Source of the DNA: Paenibacillus fonticola DSM 21315
GTDB lineage: Bacteria; Bacillota; Bacilli; Paenibacillales; Paenibacillaceae
Direction of reading: 5' to 3'
Assembly (NCBI RefSeq): GCF_000381905.1
Contig: NZ_KB907253.1
Coordinates: forward strand, 1-64,000
Length of the DNA stretch: 64,000 nt
This document shows positions 18,554 to 27,718 of this stretch, piece after piece. The notes beneath the pieces are model-generated. The model did not search any database, was not told the DNA's origin, and was given only the letters and a program-made list of their open reading frames with translations. Within the stretch, counting starts at the first letter, position 1, and each line of letters starts with the position of its first letter. A program made the translations under genes and the position numbers.

Positions 18554-19435
18554 ATGGGGGTGGGCAAATTGAGAAGCAAACATGTTGGCCTTGTAGTGAT
18601 GTCGATCGTTTTGTTGGCGGTATCGCTGGTGATGCTGCTGCCTTTCTTGATCATGGTGCTGACCTCGTTCAAAACGATGGGGGAGATCCAGTCACCGACC
18701 TTTTCTTTGTTTCCGAAGGTATGGCATTTTGACAATTATGCCGAAGCGCTGTCGCGGGGCGATTGGCTGAAGTATTTTTATAATTCCTTTGTTGTCACGA
18801 TCATTACGGTTGTGATCAGTCTGGTGCTGAATTCGATGGCGGGATACTCCTTCGCGCGGCTGAGATTCCCCGGAAGAGATATTTTGTTCTTCTCCGTTCT
18901 GATCGGGATCATGGTGCCGGCCCAGACGACAATGATTCCTACTTTTTTGATGATGAAGCAATTCCCGCTGGCTGGCGGCAATAATCTGCTTGGCCAGGAC
19001 GGGATCGGATTCATTAACAGCTACACAGGGCTGATCCTGCCGTTTATCGCAGGCTCATTCGGTATTTTTCTCTGCCGGCAGTTTTTCCTCAATTTCCCCA
19101 GAGCTTTGGACGAAGCTTCGCAAATTGACGGGGCGTCCAAGTTCCGGGTGTTTCTTCAAATATATTTGCCGCTGAGCAAGCCTATTCTGGCGACGCTGGC
19201 TATATTTAAGACGACTTCGGCCTGGAATGATTATATGTGGCCTTTGATTATGACGAATACCGAAGGAATGAGAACGGTTCAGCTCGGGCTGACGATCTTT
19301 CGTGGAGAGACGAACGTGGAATGGAACCTGCTGATGGCGGCGACCACTCTTGTCGTCCTGCCGCTTGTAGTGCTATTTTTGGCTGCGCAGAAATATTTTG
19401 TACAGGGTATCGTGACAACAGGATTAAAAGCTTAA
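18554..19435 (+). CDS. sugar ABC transporter permease (MalG/UgpE type)
   Basis: This 293-residue permease is the second membrane subunit. It has six hydrophobic segments and the EAA loop LDEASQIDGASKFRVFLQIY. ATG 18554 lies 3 bases after the preceding stop and has only a weak ribosome binding site, so translation is probably coupled; a TTG at 18568, just inside, is a less likely start. It is in one operon with the binding protein, the first permease, the sulfatase and the maturase. Confidence 0.9.
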   Translation: MGVGKLRSKHVGLVVMSIVLLAVSLVMLLPFLIMVLTSFKTMGEIQSPTFSLFPKVWHFDNYAEALSRGDWLKYFYNSFVVTIITVVISLVLNSMAGYSFARLRFPGRDILFFSVLIGIMVPAQTTMIPTFLMMKQFPLAGGNNLLGQDGIGFINSYTGLILPFIAGSFGIFLCRQFFLNFPRALDEASQIDGASKFRVFLQIYLPLSKPILATLAIFKTTSAWNDYMWPLIMTNTEGMRTVQLGLTIFRGETNVEWNLLMAATTLVVLPLVVLFLAAQKYFVQGIVTTGLKA

Positions 19436-19450
19436 TTAGGAGGTGTTGGC

Positions 19451-20929
19451 ATGAAGACCATTATGGTTTTAATGGATACGCTGAATCGGCGCAGTCTTCC
19501 GGCATATGGCGGCGAAGCAAGTACGCCGCATATTGACCGGGCCGCAGAGAAATCCGTCGTATTTGGACAGCACTGGTCCGGATCGCTTCCCTGCATGCCG
19601 GCGAGAAGGGATCTGCTGACGGGACGGGCATCTTTTTTGGAGAAAGGCTGGGGCGGCGTAGAGCCATTTGACCGGACTTTGCCGGAACTGCTGCGCGAGG
19701 CTGGCATATTCAGTCACATTATTACCGATCACTATCATTATTTTTCCCGCGGTGGAGAGAATTACTGTCAGGCGTTTAGCAGCTGGGATTTTCACCGGGG
19801 GCAGGAAGGAGACACGTGGCATTCCGTCATCGGCGAACCGTCAAAGCCAGAGAAGTATTACGGCCGAATAGAGGATCAGTACGAACATAACCGCAGCCGC
19901 TTTAAGCGAGAAGAAGACTACCCGGGGCCGCGCACATTGTCGGCGGCGTGCGATTGGCTGGAACGCAACAAGGATGAGGACAACTTTTTCCTGTGGGTCG
20001 AAGCCTTTGATCCCCATGAGCCGTTCGATAGCCCGCAGCATTATTTGGATCAATACAAGGACACTTATAGCGGCCCGAGATTTGACTGGCCTTATTATGG
20101 GGATGCCGATGTCCCGGAGGATGCCCTCCGCCATTTAAATGCGAGATATGCTGCCAACCTGACGATGATTGATCATTGGTTCGGCAAACTGCTGGACACG
20201 ATGGACCGTCTCAATTTATGGGAGGATACTTTATTTATCCTCACGACCGACCATGGCTTTCTGCTCGGTGAGCATGAGCTGCTTGGGAAAAATCAAATGC
20301 ATGTCTACAATGAACTCGCCCATATTCCGCTGATGATCCGTCCGCCGGGCGGCCAGGGAGAGAGCGTGCGAATTAATGCTTTATCGCAAACGATTGATTT
20401 GATGCCAACGATTCTTGATTATATGGGCGTCCAGGTTCCTGAAGAGGTGAAGGGCTATTCCCTGCGGGGGCTGCTGGAAGGGCGAGAGGATCAGGTGCGC
20501 GAAGCGGCGATCTATGGATATCACGGCATGGCGGTTAACGTAACCGATGGGCGTTATACTTACATGCGTTCTCCAAAGTCGGCGGATAATCATCCCTGCA
20601 ATATTTATACGGCGATGCCGACGACATTCCGTTCGTTTCTTGGCGGAGGCATCGAGAAAGAGATCGAATGCGGTCGTTATTTAGAACGTACGGACTTTCC
20701 GTTATACAAAATTCCGCTGACCACAGAAGGGAAGCCTTATACGGGCAATCGGCGGGTGATGGAATCGCAGCTATTCAGCCTGGAAGAGGATTATGCCCAG
20801 CAGCATCCGCTGCAGGATGAAACGGTGGAAGAGCGTATGATCGAATTGCTCCGGGGGGAGATGGAGCGGGCCGATGCACCGAAGGAGCAGTATCGCCGGC
20901 TGGGACTGGAGACGACAGAGGACGAGTAA
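19451..20929 (+). CDS. cytosolic Cys-type sulfatase
   Basis: This 492-residue enzyme belongs to the alkaline-phosphatase-like sulfatase family. It carries the sulfatase signature at residues 46-58 with C48, P50 and R52 (CMPAR), where C48 must be converted to formylglycine. D9 near the N-terminus and DHG in TTDHGFLLGEHE are metal and active-site residues, and a late KNQMHVYNE carries the conserved Lys and His. There is no signal peptide, so it acts in the cytoplasm on sulfated sugars delivered by the adjacent ABC importer. AGGAGG precedes ATG 19451. The next gene encodes the maturase that modifies such a cysteine. Confidence 0.9.
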   Translation: MKTIMVLMDTLNRRSLPAYGGEASTPHIDRAAEKSVVFGQHWSGSLPCMPARRDLLTGRASFLEKGWGGVEPFDRTLPELLREAGIFSHIITDHYHYFSRGGENYCQAFSSWDFHRGQEGDTWHSVIGEPSKPEKYYGRIEDQYEHNRSRFKREEDYPGPRTLSAACDWLERNKDEDNFFLWVEAFDPHEPFDSPQHYLDQYKDTYSGPRFDWPYYGDADVPEDALRHLNARYAANLTMIDHWFGKLLDTMDRLNLWEDTLFILTTDHGFLLGEHELLGKNQMHVYNELAHIPLMIRPPGGQGESVRINALSQTIDLMPTILDYMGVQVPEEVKGYSLRGLLEGREDQVREAAIYGYHGMAVNVTDGRYTYMRSPKSADNHPCNIYTAMPTTFRSFLGGGIEKEIECGRYLERTDFPLYKIPLTTEGKPYTGNRRVMESQLFSLEEDYAQQHPLQDETVEERMIELLRGEMERADAPKEQYRRLGLETTEDE

Positions 20930-20945
20930 CATTTCGCTTGGAGAT

Positions 20946-20959
20946 CGGCGGTTCCGCCG
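20946..20959 (+). other. short hairpin between sulfatase and maturase genes
   Basis: CGGCG (20946-20950) and CGCCG (20955-20959) can form a stem with a GTTC loop. There is no T-run, so it is more likely an RNA-processing or stability element than a terminator. Confidence 0.35.
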
Positions 20960-21039
20960 GTTTCCAGGTCTATTTTTATTTTCATTTCATCCGTAACATT
21001 TCACGCAACATTTTGGCAGGAACCCGTGAGGAGGATATT

Positions 21040-22296
21040 ATGAATCATTCTTGTGCAGCGACAGCCTATGGCGACATCGGCGTAATGTGGAAAACGGTAT
21101 CGGAGGACTGCAATCTCGCTTGCGACTATTGCTACTATAGTACTTGTGCCGGTAAACCAGGCCCTAAAATAAATAGAATAGATTCTTCTATTCTGGAGAA
21201 ATTCATTCAGGAGTATATGAGCATCAGCAAAAGGAGGGCTTCTTTTACTTGGCAGGGCGGCGAGCCGTTGCTGGCGGGCCTGTCCTTTTTTGAAGAGGTG
21301 GTGGAGCTGCAGGTCAAACATGCGCCCCCGCGCACCTCGATCAGCAATTCTCTGCAAACGAACGGGACGATGCTCAACGAGAAGTGGGCAGCCTTCTTTA
21401 AGACGTATCAGTTCCTAATTGGCGTCAGCCTGGACGGTCCGCAGCCGATTCATGACGCTAGAAGAGTGGATTCCCGGGGAGCAGGCAGCTTCGATCGCGT
21501 GATGAAGGGGATTGGATATTTACGGGAGCATGATGTCGATTTCAATATTCTTACGGTTGTGCATAAAGGAAATGTCGGCAAGGCGCAGGAGCTGATGCGC
21601 TTTTACGAGGAGCAGGGCTTTGCGTATATCCAGTTCATTCCCTGCATGTCTTTCCGCTCCCAGCAGATCGGCATGCCAGGTGTTTATGAAATCACGCCTG
21701 AAGAGTACGGCAACTTTCTGTGTGAGGCATTTGATTATTGGTATAACGAAGGGAAGCCGCGTACATCCATCCGCTTCTTCGATAATATGCTGAGCTCCTA
21801 TCTGTACCGGGACCCGGAGCTATGCATTCTCAGTGCCGGATGCAGCACGATGCTTGTACTCGAGCAGAACGGGGACGTATATCCTTGCGATTTCTATATT
21901 CACGAGGATTGGAAGCTGGGGAATGCGGCCACGCATAGCATTGGTGAGCTGCTGTCACACCCTTTGCGCGATAAGTTTCTCGGCATGAAGCCTACACTTC
22001 CCGAGATGTGCCGAACCTGCGAATATCAGCGGCTGTGTCATGGGGGCTGCCCTCGTAACCGAAAATGGACAGAGGATTTAAGCTCTTCCGAGGTGGATTA
22101 TTTCTGTGCGAGCTACAAGCAGATTTACGGGTACGCGGAAGAACGGATGAAGAATCTTGGAGCTGAATTAAGACAGCAGCTGTTTGAACGGAACCTGAAG
22201 CTCTACTTCAAAGGAAAACTGCCGGGACGAAATGATCTCTGCGCCTGCGGCAGCACTAGAAAATATAAGCATTGCTGCGGGGAAAATGCGGTATAG
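21040..22296 (+). CDS. anaerobic sulfatase-maturating radical SAM enzyme with C-terminal SEC-C motif
   Basis: This 418-residue protein oxidises the sulfatase active-site cysteine to formylglycine. The radical-SAM cluster motif is C24-x3-C28-x2-C31 (CNLACDYC). TWQGGEPLLAG is a SAM-binding segment. A SPASM region binds two further clusters, with cysteines in CSTM, YPCDFY, MCRTCEYQRLCHGGCPRNRK and YFCASY. After the usual end, the last 25 residues carry PGRNDLCACGS and HCCG, the SEC-C zinc motif seen at the end of SecA and other proteins. This fusion is unusual. ATG 21040 follows GAGGAGGA; the frame is open farther upstream from 20938 but without a ribosome site. It partners the sulfatase encoded just upstream. 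Confidence 0.92.
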   Translation: MNHSCAATAYGDIGVMWKTVSEDCNLACDYCYYSTCAGKPGPKINRIDSSILEKFIQEYMSISKRRASFTWQGGEPLLAGLSFFEEVVELQVKHAPPRTSISNSLQTNGTMLNEKWAAFFKTYQFLIGVSLDGPQPIHDARRVDSRGAGSFDRVMKGIGYLREHDVDFNILTVVHKGNVGKAQELMRFYEEQGFAYIQFIPCMSFRSQQIGMPGVYEITPEEYGNFLCEAFDYWYNEGKPRTSIRFFDNMLSSYLYRDPELCILSAGCSTMLVLEQNGDVYPCDFYIHEDWKLGNAATHSIGELLSHPLRDKFLGMKPTLPEMCRTCEYQRLCHGGCPRNRKWTEDLSSSEVDYFCASYKQIYGYAEERMKNLGAELRQQLFERNLKLYFKGKLPGRNDLCACGSTRKYKHCCGENAV

Positions 22297-22319
22297 CCGG
22301 ACCTAAGGCCGTGTAGATG

Positions 22320-22856
22320 TCAAAACAACACAATCCCTGCACAGGCGGACAAGCCGATCACCATGAGCGGGTGGATTTTGTATCTTACGATCGACAAGAA
22401 GGCCGCGCCGCCGATCAGCAGGGTTGCCAGCGTCGTCCAATTGAACAGGCTGCTCGTCAGACTGGGGAAGCCGAGATGAATCGCGGCATAGATGATGAGT
22501 CCGATAATGACCGGACGGAGGCCGTAGAGGGAATGCTGGACCCAAGGCTTGGTATGGATTTTGTAGAAAAATCTGGCCACCAGCACGATAATGATCAACG
22601 AGGGCAAAATGATCCCTACAATGGCGGCAATAGCCCCCGGCATACCAGCGGTATCGAGGCCAATCAGCATCGCGGCATTTACGGCAATGGAGCCGGGGGA
22701 CATGCCCGCCAGAGCGACAATATGCTGAAAACGTTCCGGAGTAACCCACCCGTACTGACTCACTTCATAATGGATCATGGAGATGACGGCATAGCCGCCT
22801 CCAAAAGACACAAAACCAATTTTCATGAAAATAAGAAACAACTTCCACAGCAGCAC
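22320..22856 (-). CDS. chromate transporter, short half-size subunit (second gene)
   Basis: This 178-residue membrane protein is a half-size chromate ion transporter (CHR family). It shows the N-terminal motif FGGGYAVISMI and the conserved GMSPGSIAVNAAMLIG loop. Pairs of half-size CHR proteins encoded side by side probably act together to export chromate or another oxyanion. I chose GTG 22856, with AGAGG properly spaced; GTG 22865 lies too close to that site. It follows the other half gene by 61 bp on the minus strand, and converges on the maturase gene with no clear terminator between. Confidence 0.85.
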   Translation of the reverse strand: MLLWKLFLIFMKIGFVSFGGGYAVISMIHYEVSQYGWVTPERFQHIVALAGMSPGSIAVNAAMLIGLDTAGMPGAIAAIVGIILPSLIIIVLVARFFYKIHTKPWVQHSLYGLRPVIIGLIIYAAIHLGFPSLTSSLFNWTTLATLLIGGAAFLSIVRYKIHPLMVIGLSACAGIVLF

Positions 22857-22917
22857 GTAATTCACCTCTTAACAATAGTCATTTTCATCATCGGGTCTGT
22901 TCGAAGCGAACGAACGA

Positions 22918-23556
22918 TTAAATATAGTACTCTATGAATTCTGCTGAGGAGCCCCCTCTTGTAAGGGAATCCTTCTCCGTCGCAAGCGGCAGTCCCAACG
23001 CCTTCTTAACGCCCATGATGATGTTGCCCGCTGCCAGACCGATCAAGATGAGGAAAATCGGGTTTAAGCCGGTGAACAGCAGCAGTAGAAGTGAGGCGAT
23101 GGTCACTAGTTTGGTAGAAAGGTCGAACAATGAAGTTCTGCCCATTCTGTACGCAGCGACGGCAATCAAGCCGATGACGGCGCCGTTGATGCCTTTGAAG
23201 GCGGATATCATTTTCGGCTCATTTTGCAGCAGGGCATACCCCGCGCTTAAACCGATCAAAATTAGAAAGGTAGGAAGTGTGATGCCCAGCACTGCCGCCA
23301 CCGCTCCAGGAATTTTCCCTAGCCGGTAGCCGATGAAGGCCGAGGAATTGACGCCAACCCCTCCGGGAGCCGATCCGGCGATAGAGAAAATATCGCTGAT
23401 TTCCCGTGCACCCATCCACTGCCGCTTCTCCACTACTTCATGTTCAATCGTCGAAATCATCGCATAGCCCCCGCCAAAAGTAGAAGGCCCGATTTTAAAA
23501 AAAGTCCAAAATAAATCCCGCAGTATGATCAACTTGCCTATAAATTCGGTTCGCAT
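22918..23556 (-). CDS. chromate transporter, short half-size subunit (first gene)
   Basis: This 212-residue protein is the partner half-size CHR family transporter, with FGGGYAMISTIEHEVV and the GSAPGGVGVNSSAFIG loop that corresponds to the loop in the downstream gene. GGAGAG precedes ATG 23556. The two together equal one full-length two-domain ChrA. The native substrate may be chromate or another anion; the sequence does not decide. A C-terminal tail of about 25 polar residues is not shared with the second gene. Confidence 0.87.
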   Translation of the reverse strand: MRTEFIGKLIILRDLFWTFFKIGPSTFGGGYAMISTIEHEVVEKRQWMGAREISDIFSIAGSAPGGVGVNSSAFIGYRLGKIPGAVAAVLGITLPTFLILIGLSAGYALLQNEPKMISAFKGINGAVIGLIAVAAYRMGRTSLFDLSTKLVTIASLLLLLFTGLNPIFLILIGLAAGNIIMGVKKALGLPLATEKDSLTRGGSSAEFIEYYI

Positions 23557-23882
23557 GCTTCATTCTCTCCCCAATTTGCTTGATGTCACAGCATACTTGT
23601 GATGAATCCGTTGTATCCTAATTCAATTATAACAACTTTTTATCAAAATGGAATTAAGTTTTTGAATCATTTAAGATTTATTCATAAAATTATCGGAATG
23701 AGTGTATTACAATAGTTATAACTGAGAAATTCGACATTATTCTCTTAGTAATCCTATAGGGTATAGAACTCTTTTTATCGATTTGAATAAAAGTCTGCAG
23801 CTAGATAATTCATAGGTAAGTAGATATAATGAGAGTAATAGATATCCGATAAGAATAATGCGAATAAATGAGGCGACTCTTT
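23557..23882. other. divergent AT-rich control region
   Basis: This AT-rich region must hold the promoters of the chromate genes (minus) and the ROK gene (plus). TATAAT at 23825-23830 is a plausible -10 for the ROK gene; no clear -35 is found. I see no other feature. Confidence 0.4.
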
Positions 23883-25082
23883 ATGAATAAATTAAGCCAA
23901 GCAGCATTAAATGCAAAAAGAGCGGTATTTGAGCGAATCGCCGGGCAGGATCATGTCTCCAAAGCCGAGCTGTTGGACGAATTCAGCTTGACCAGCAGCA
24001 GCCTGACAAGACTGCTGGATGAATTGACGAATGAGGGCTGGCTCGCAGAGGCAGGTTTCGGAGAATCCACGGGCGGCAGAAAACCGATTCTTTATCAGGT
24101 TAACCCTAGGCATAAAGTGATTTTCGGATTGGAAATATCCCGGCTCTATTCCTCTCTGGGCTTATTCGACTTGAAAATGAGAGCCCTTTCCTTATACCGC
24201 TGGACGATGGATGAAACGATGACACCGGAGCAGCTGGTTCGTCTTGTCAGCGGGAAGATCGATGCCATGCTGCAGGAGAACGGCTTGGATAAAGATAAGG
24301 TGGCCGGGATTGGAGTAGGAGCCGTAGGGCCGCTGGACAGGCATCGCGGGATTATTTTGGAGCCCCGGTATTTTTCGGCGGCCGGCTGGGCGCATGTTCC
24401 GATTTGCGAATGGCTGGAGAAGGAGACGGGCATTCCGGCTACCTTGGAAAATGGCGCGAATACGGCGCTGATCGGCGAGCATTGGGCATTGCGCGGCGAG
24501 AACGTCCAGCATATGCTGTACATTCATGCCGGGTCGGGACTACGGTCCGCCATGATGTCAGGCGGCTCCCTGGTCCATGGGGCGATGGATATGGAGGGCT
24601 CTATTGGACAAATGATTATCCAGACGGATGGGCCGCGGCTGCACAATGAGGGCAATTACGGAGCGCTGGAAGCATTTACTTCGGTGCAGGCTTTAGAGAA
24701 ACAGGTCAGAGAGCAGCGCAAAATGGGCAGGAACCAGCTGGCCGGGGCCGAAAACTTCCAGCCGGACGGCATTCATTTCGATATGCTCGTCGAGGCGCTC
24801 AACGAGGGTGATCCCTTTATCCGCGAGTTATTCACGCAATCTGCTGTTTATATGGGGATCGGCTTGGCTAATCTGATCAACATCCTCCACCCAGAGACGG
24901 TCATACTGGGGGGAGCACTTATCAACGCCCACGGTCTTTATTACGATACCGCGATTTCCGTCGCTCAGAAAAATATTTATTATTTTCCGCAATACCAGCC
25001 TGTCTTCTCGAAAGGCGTCCTCCAGGAAAATGCCGTTTCCACAGGTGCGGCGGTGATGATGTTCAAGCAGTTGCAGCTGTGA
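23883..25082 (+). CDS. ROK-family transcriptional regulator
   Basis: This 399-residue protein joins an N-terminal winged helix-turn-helix (about residues 10-70, with SKAELLDEFSLTSSSLTRLL) to a ROK kinase-like domain from residue 75 (FGLEISR, GIGVGAVGPLDR, LENGANTALIGEHW, HAGSGLRSAMMSG, LANLINILHPETVILGG). This is the layout of XylR/NagC-type sugar-responsive repressors. The zinc-binding Cys cluster of ROK kinases is absent, and the sugar-binding motif is altered, so it is a regulator rather than a kinase. I prefer ATG 23883 to ATG 23868. It stands alone, divergent from the chromate genes; its target is unknown. Confidence 0.85.
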   Translation: MNKLSQAALNAKRAVFERIAGQDHVSKAELLDEFSLTSSSLTRLLDELTNEGWLAEAGFGESTGGRKPILYQVNPRHKVIFGLEISRLYSSLGLFDLKMRALSLYRWTMDETMTPEQLVRLVSGKIDAMLQENGLDKDKVAGIGVGAVGPLDRHRGIILEPRYFSAAGWAHVPICEWLEKETGIPATLENGANTALIGEHWALRGENVQHMLYIHAGSGLRSAMMSGGSLVHGAMDMEGSIGQMIIQTDGPRLHNEGNYGALEAFTSVQALEKQVREQRKMGRNQLAGAENFQPDGIHFDMLVEALNEGDPFIRELFTQSAVYMGIGLANLINILHPETVILGGALINAHGLYYDTAISVAQKNIYYFPQYQPVFSKGVLQENAVSTGAAVMMFKQLQL

Positions 25083-25117
25083 GGGTTCTCAAGCATCAGC
25101 TGCTGTGATGATATGTA

Positions 25118-25837
25118 CTAATCGATTCCTGGAACACGGAAGCTCAAGCAGTACATCAAACCGTCGCATATTTCTTTTACCTGAACGTCCTGCATCGTTG
25201 GGGGGATCAGATCTACAGGTGCCTGGATGGCACTGTGGTGTTTGAACTGGCTTCCAACGAAGGGGATTTTCTCATAGGTTCCTTTGACTAACTTCTCGGT
25301 TTCGTCGACAAGGATGAGCTTCGTTCCGGGCTTTGCGACCCGGATCATTTCTTCGATGGCCTTTCTCTTATCATTAAAAAAGTTAATTCCCCCAACGTGA
25401 TATACTACGTCGAACGCAGCATTCTCAAAGGGCAGATCTTCAGCGGAGGCGTGATAGAGGGAGGCGTTTAGCTCCCATTTCTTTAAATGTCTCTGGCAGG
25501 CCCGCAGCATCCCCATCGATATATCGAGCCCATGCAGTTCAATGTTAGCGGGCAAAAACCGGAAATTATCCCCTGTGCCGCAGGAGACCTCCAGTACCCG
25601 ATCACCTTCCCGAATCTCCAACTCATCTAAAAACTGGCGCCGATAGTTGGCTTCCCCGCCGAATTTCAGCCAGAAATAGAGTTTGTTGGAAAGGTTGTAG
25701 AAAGGGGCGATTTTATCATACATTTGCTGATATTTCTTATTGTCACCGTCAATGTCGATGCTCTCGATAAAGCTCTGAATTCCGTTGCCGGATGCGATAG
25801 ATACGGCTTCCGGTTTGATTATCGGCTTGGCAGGCAT
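25118..25837 (-). CDS. class I SAM-dependent methyltransferase
   Basis: This 239-residue protein has a methyltransferase fold with the SAM-binding motif VLEVSCGTGDNF, the acidic residue in HGLDISMG, and the post-motif ASAEDLPFENAAFDVVYHVG typical of UbiE/COQ5-like enzymes. The substrate is unknown. GGAGGG eight bases before ATG 25837 fixes the start; the frame continues upstream to 25888 without a ribosome site. It is a single-gene unit between a ROK regulator and an aldo/keto reductase. Confidence 0.85.
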   Translation of the reverse strand: MPAKPIIKPEAVSIASGNGIQSFIESIDIDGDNKKYQQMYDKIAPFYNLSNKLYFWLKFGGEANYRRQFLDELEIREGDRVLEVSCGTGDNFRFLPANIELHGLDISMGMLRACQRHLKKWELNASLYHASAEDLPFENAAFDVVYHVGGINFFNDKRKAIEEMIRVAKPGTKLILVDETEKLVKGTYEKIPFVGSQFKHHSAIQAPVDLIPPTMQDVQVKEICDGLMYCLSFRVPGID

Positions 25838-26230
25838 AATGTAGATCCCTCCATAATTACAATGAACGCCTAATTTGCAATAAGGCAATATTGTACACTG
25901 GACATGCTTGCTTAAAATAGAAGTGACTAAATAAAAGTGTCTATATAGTGTTTAATCAGGTTGTTAATACCAAGTTTAATCAGATTGTTACAGTATTTTA
26001 GCACATTATGGAATGTAAATAATCCGTATCTTATCACATTATGGAAAATAATTAATCCATCCGCAGCGGGAATTGCATTTCAGATCCCCATTTACCTGAG
26101 CCAAGCAGAACTCCAAAGAGATAAAGTTACGAAATCCTTCAAGATTAAGCGTTTTTCTGCCGTCCTGGTTGCGGGGAAGCGCTTTTTTGGCTATTCTCAT
26201 ATTGAGACAGGTACTAAGGAGGATGGGACG
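25838..26230. other. intergenic region between methyltransferase and reductase genes
   Basis: This stretch holds short imperfect direct repeats, TTTAATCAG followed by GTTGTTA or ATTGTTA near 25950-25990, and two copies of CACATTATGGAA near 26002 and 26036. A reading frame is open through it from 25961 but lacks a ribosome site before 26217. No promoter stands out. Confidence 0.35.
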
Positions 26231-27214
26231 ATGAATTATCGGCAATTGGGAGATACGGAATTACGAGTCAGCGAGCTGAGTTTCGGGACATGGGCCATCG
26301 GCGGAAGTTGGGGGCATTCCAATGACCAGGAGGCGCTGCGCGGTCTGGCGACGGCGATGGAGCAAGGCGTTAATTTTTTTGATACAGCGGATGTGTACGG
26401 TTCAGGGCACGCGGAAGAACTGCTGGCCAAAGCGACTAAAGGCAAAGAGGATGAGATCCACATCGCCACCAAGTTTTGCCGGGCAGGGGATATCCATGAT
26501 CTCAATACGTATTCCGAGGAATCGGTTCGAGCTTACTGCGAAGGCAGCCTGAAGCGGCTGGAGCGCGAGCGCATCGACCTGTACCAGATCCACTGTCCGC
26601 CGCTTGCGGTGCTGAAGGACGGCAAGGTATTCGAGGTGCTGGATAAGCTGAAAGCGGAAGGCAAAATCCGCCACTATGGCGTGAGCGTAGAGACGGTGGA
26701 GGAAGGATTGTTCTACCTGAGCGTGCCTGGTGTTAAAGCGCTGCAGGTGATCTTCAATATATTCCGCCAGAAGCCGGCGGAGGAGTTGTTCGTGGAGGCT
26801 AGGGCGGCAGGTGTCGGAATACTGGCGAGATTGCCGCTAGCGAGCGGACTTTTGACGGGTAAATTTACAAAGGATACGAAGTTCGAAGACGACGACCACC
26901 GGAATTTCAACGCCAACGGTGAGCAATTCAATGTGGGCGAGACGTTTGCGGGCTTGCCATTTGCTAAAGGCGTCGAACTGGCTTCCCAACTGTCCTGGAT
27001 TGCCGAAGGACGCGGGGATATGGCCCGGGCTTCGATGCGCTGGATTCTCGATCATCCAGAGGTGACCTGTGTCATTCCAGGCTTCAAAAATGTCCGTCAA
27101 GTGGAGGACAATTTGGGTACGCTGCAGGTTCCGGCGTTCGGTCCCGAGGAGTTGGAGCGCCTTCAAGCATTTTATCGCAGCGAGGTAGCACAGCATATCC
27201 GCGGAGCATACTAA
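26231..27214 (+). CDS. aldo/keto reductase
   Basis: This 327-residue enzyme belongs to the aldo/keto reductase family, NAD(P)H-dependent carbonyl reductases with a TIM-barrel fold. The catalytic tetrad is visible: Asp and Tyr in FFDTADVYGSGHAEEL, Lys in HIATKF, and His in LYQIHCPP. The NADP-binding end is CVIPGFKNVRQVEDNLG. AAGGAGGA at 26217-26224 supports ATG 26231. The substrate is not determinable. It is followed by a terminator about 150 bp downstream. Confidence 0.9.
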   Translation: MNYRQLGDTELRVSELSFGTWAIGGSWGHSNDQEALRGLATAMEQGVNFFDTADVYGSGHAEELLAKATKGKEDEIHIATKFCRAGDIHDLNTYSEESVRAYCEGSLKRLERERIDLYQIHCPPLAVLKDGKVFEVLDKLKAEGKIRHYGVSVETVEEGLFYLSVPGVKALQVIFNIFRQKPAEELFVEARAAGVGILARLPLASGLLTGKFTKDTKFEDDDHRNFNANGEQFNVGETFAGLPFAKGVELASQLSWIAEGRGDMARASMRWILDHPEVTCVIPGFKNVRQVEDNLGTLQVPAFGPEELERLQAFYRSEVAQHIRGAY

Positions 27215-27632
27215 TACCAGCAGTATAAGCCTTTTAAGCCTTTCTAGATACTTAAGACACTCAAGACACTCTAGATGCTTAAGTCCTTTAAGCATTCAAG
27301 AAGCTTGAGCCGTTTAACTGCTTAAAAGGCTGCTTTATTTGGTGCAGCTTACACATAAAGAGCGATACTTTCGGTTCCAAGGAGCTTGTTTTAGTTCCGG
27401 GGAGCCTGAGAGTATCGTTTTTTTTGTAGCGGAAATGGAACCTTCATGACTGCATTTGAGTAGCTGTGGAGGTTTTTTTCTTGGCATAGAACCATTTATA
27501 GTGCCGTTCTCCGCAACTAGGCGAGTGCCTGAAACCCTTGATACGACTGGGGTGTGACGGAAAAAGAGAGTCTGTGCGGAATAGCGTAGTGCCGAATAAA
27601 GGCAAAAGTGAGTCGATAGCGGGGATAGTTAG
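27215..27632. other. intergenic region with repeats upstream of the LplBC-type operon
   Basis: Just after the reductase gene, 27227-27335 holds overlapping short repeats built from CTTAAG, AAGACACT, CTAGA and CTTTTAAGC, with several small palindromes. A terminator follows at 27363-27424. The rest, to the promoter at 27633, contains no gene I can support. Confidence 0.4.
27363..27424 (+). terminator. terminator downstream of the aldo/keto reductase
   Basis: CGATACTTTC (27363-27372) pairs with GAGAGTATCG (27408-27417), with one G-U pair, and is followed by eight T. The 35-nt loop contains two related segments, GGTTCCAAGGAGC and AGTTCCGGGGAGC. Confidence 0.65.
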
Positions 27633-27661
27633 TTGTCAATATCAGGGTGATCTAATAACAT
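27633..27661 (+). promoter_or_regulatory. probable promoter of the LplBC-type operon
   Basis: TTGTCA at 27633-27638 and TAACAT at 27656-27661 are 17 bp apart, about 58 bp before the start codon at 27719. The modest -10 fits activator control, possibly by the AraC regulator at the end of this cluster. Confidence 0.45.
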
Positions 27662-27718
27662 GGGCAATGCAACCAAGAATTGATTAAAAACCAAACAATG
27701 AGGGAGGGAGCCACTACA

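Noticed and set aside
25961..26230. 90-residue N-terminal extension of the aldo/keto reductase
   Set aside because: The reductase fold begins at ATG 26231 with a perfect ribosome site; the extension is open by chance and does not resemble a domain.
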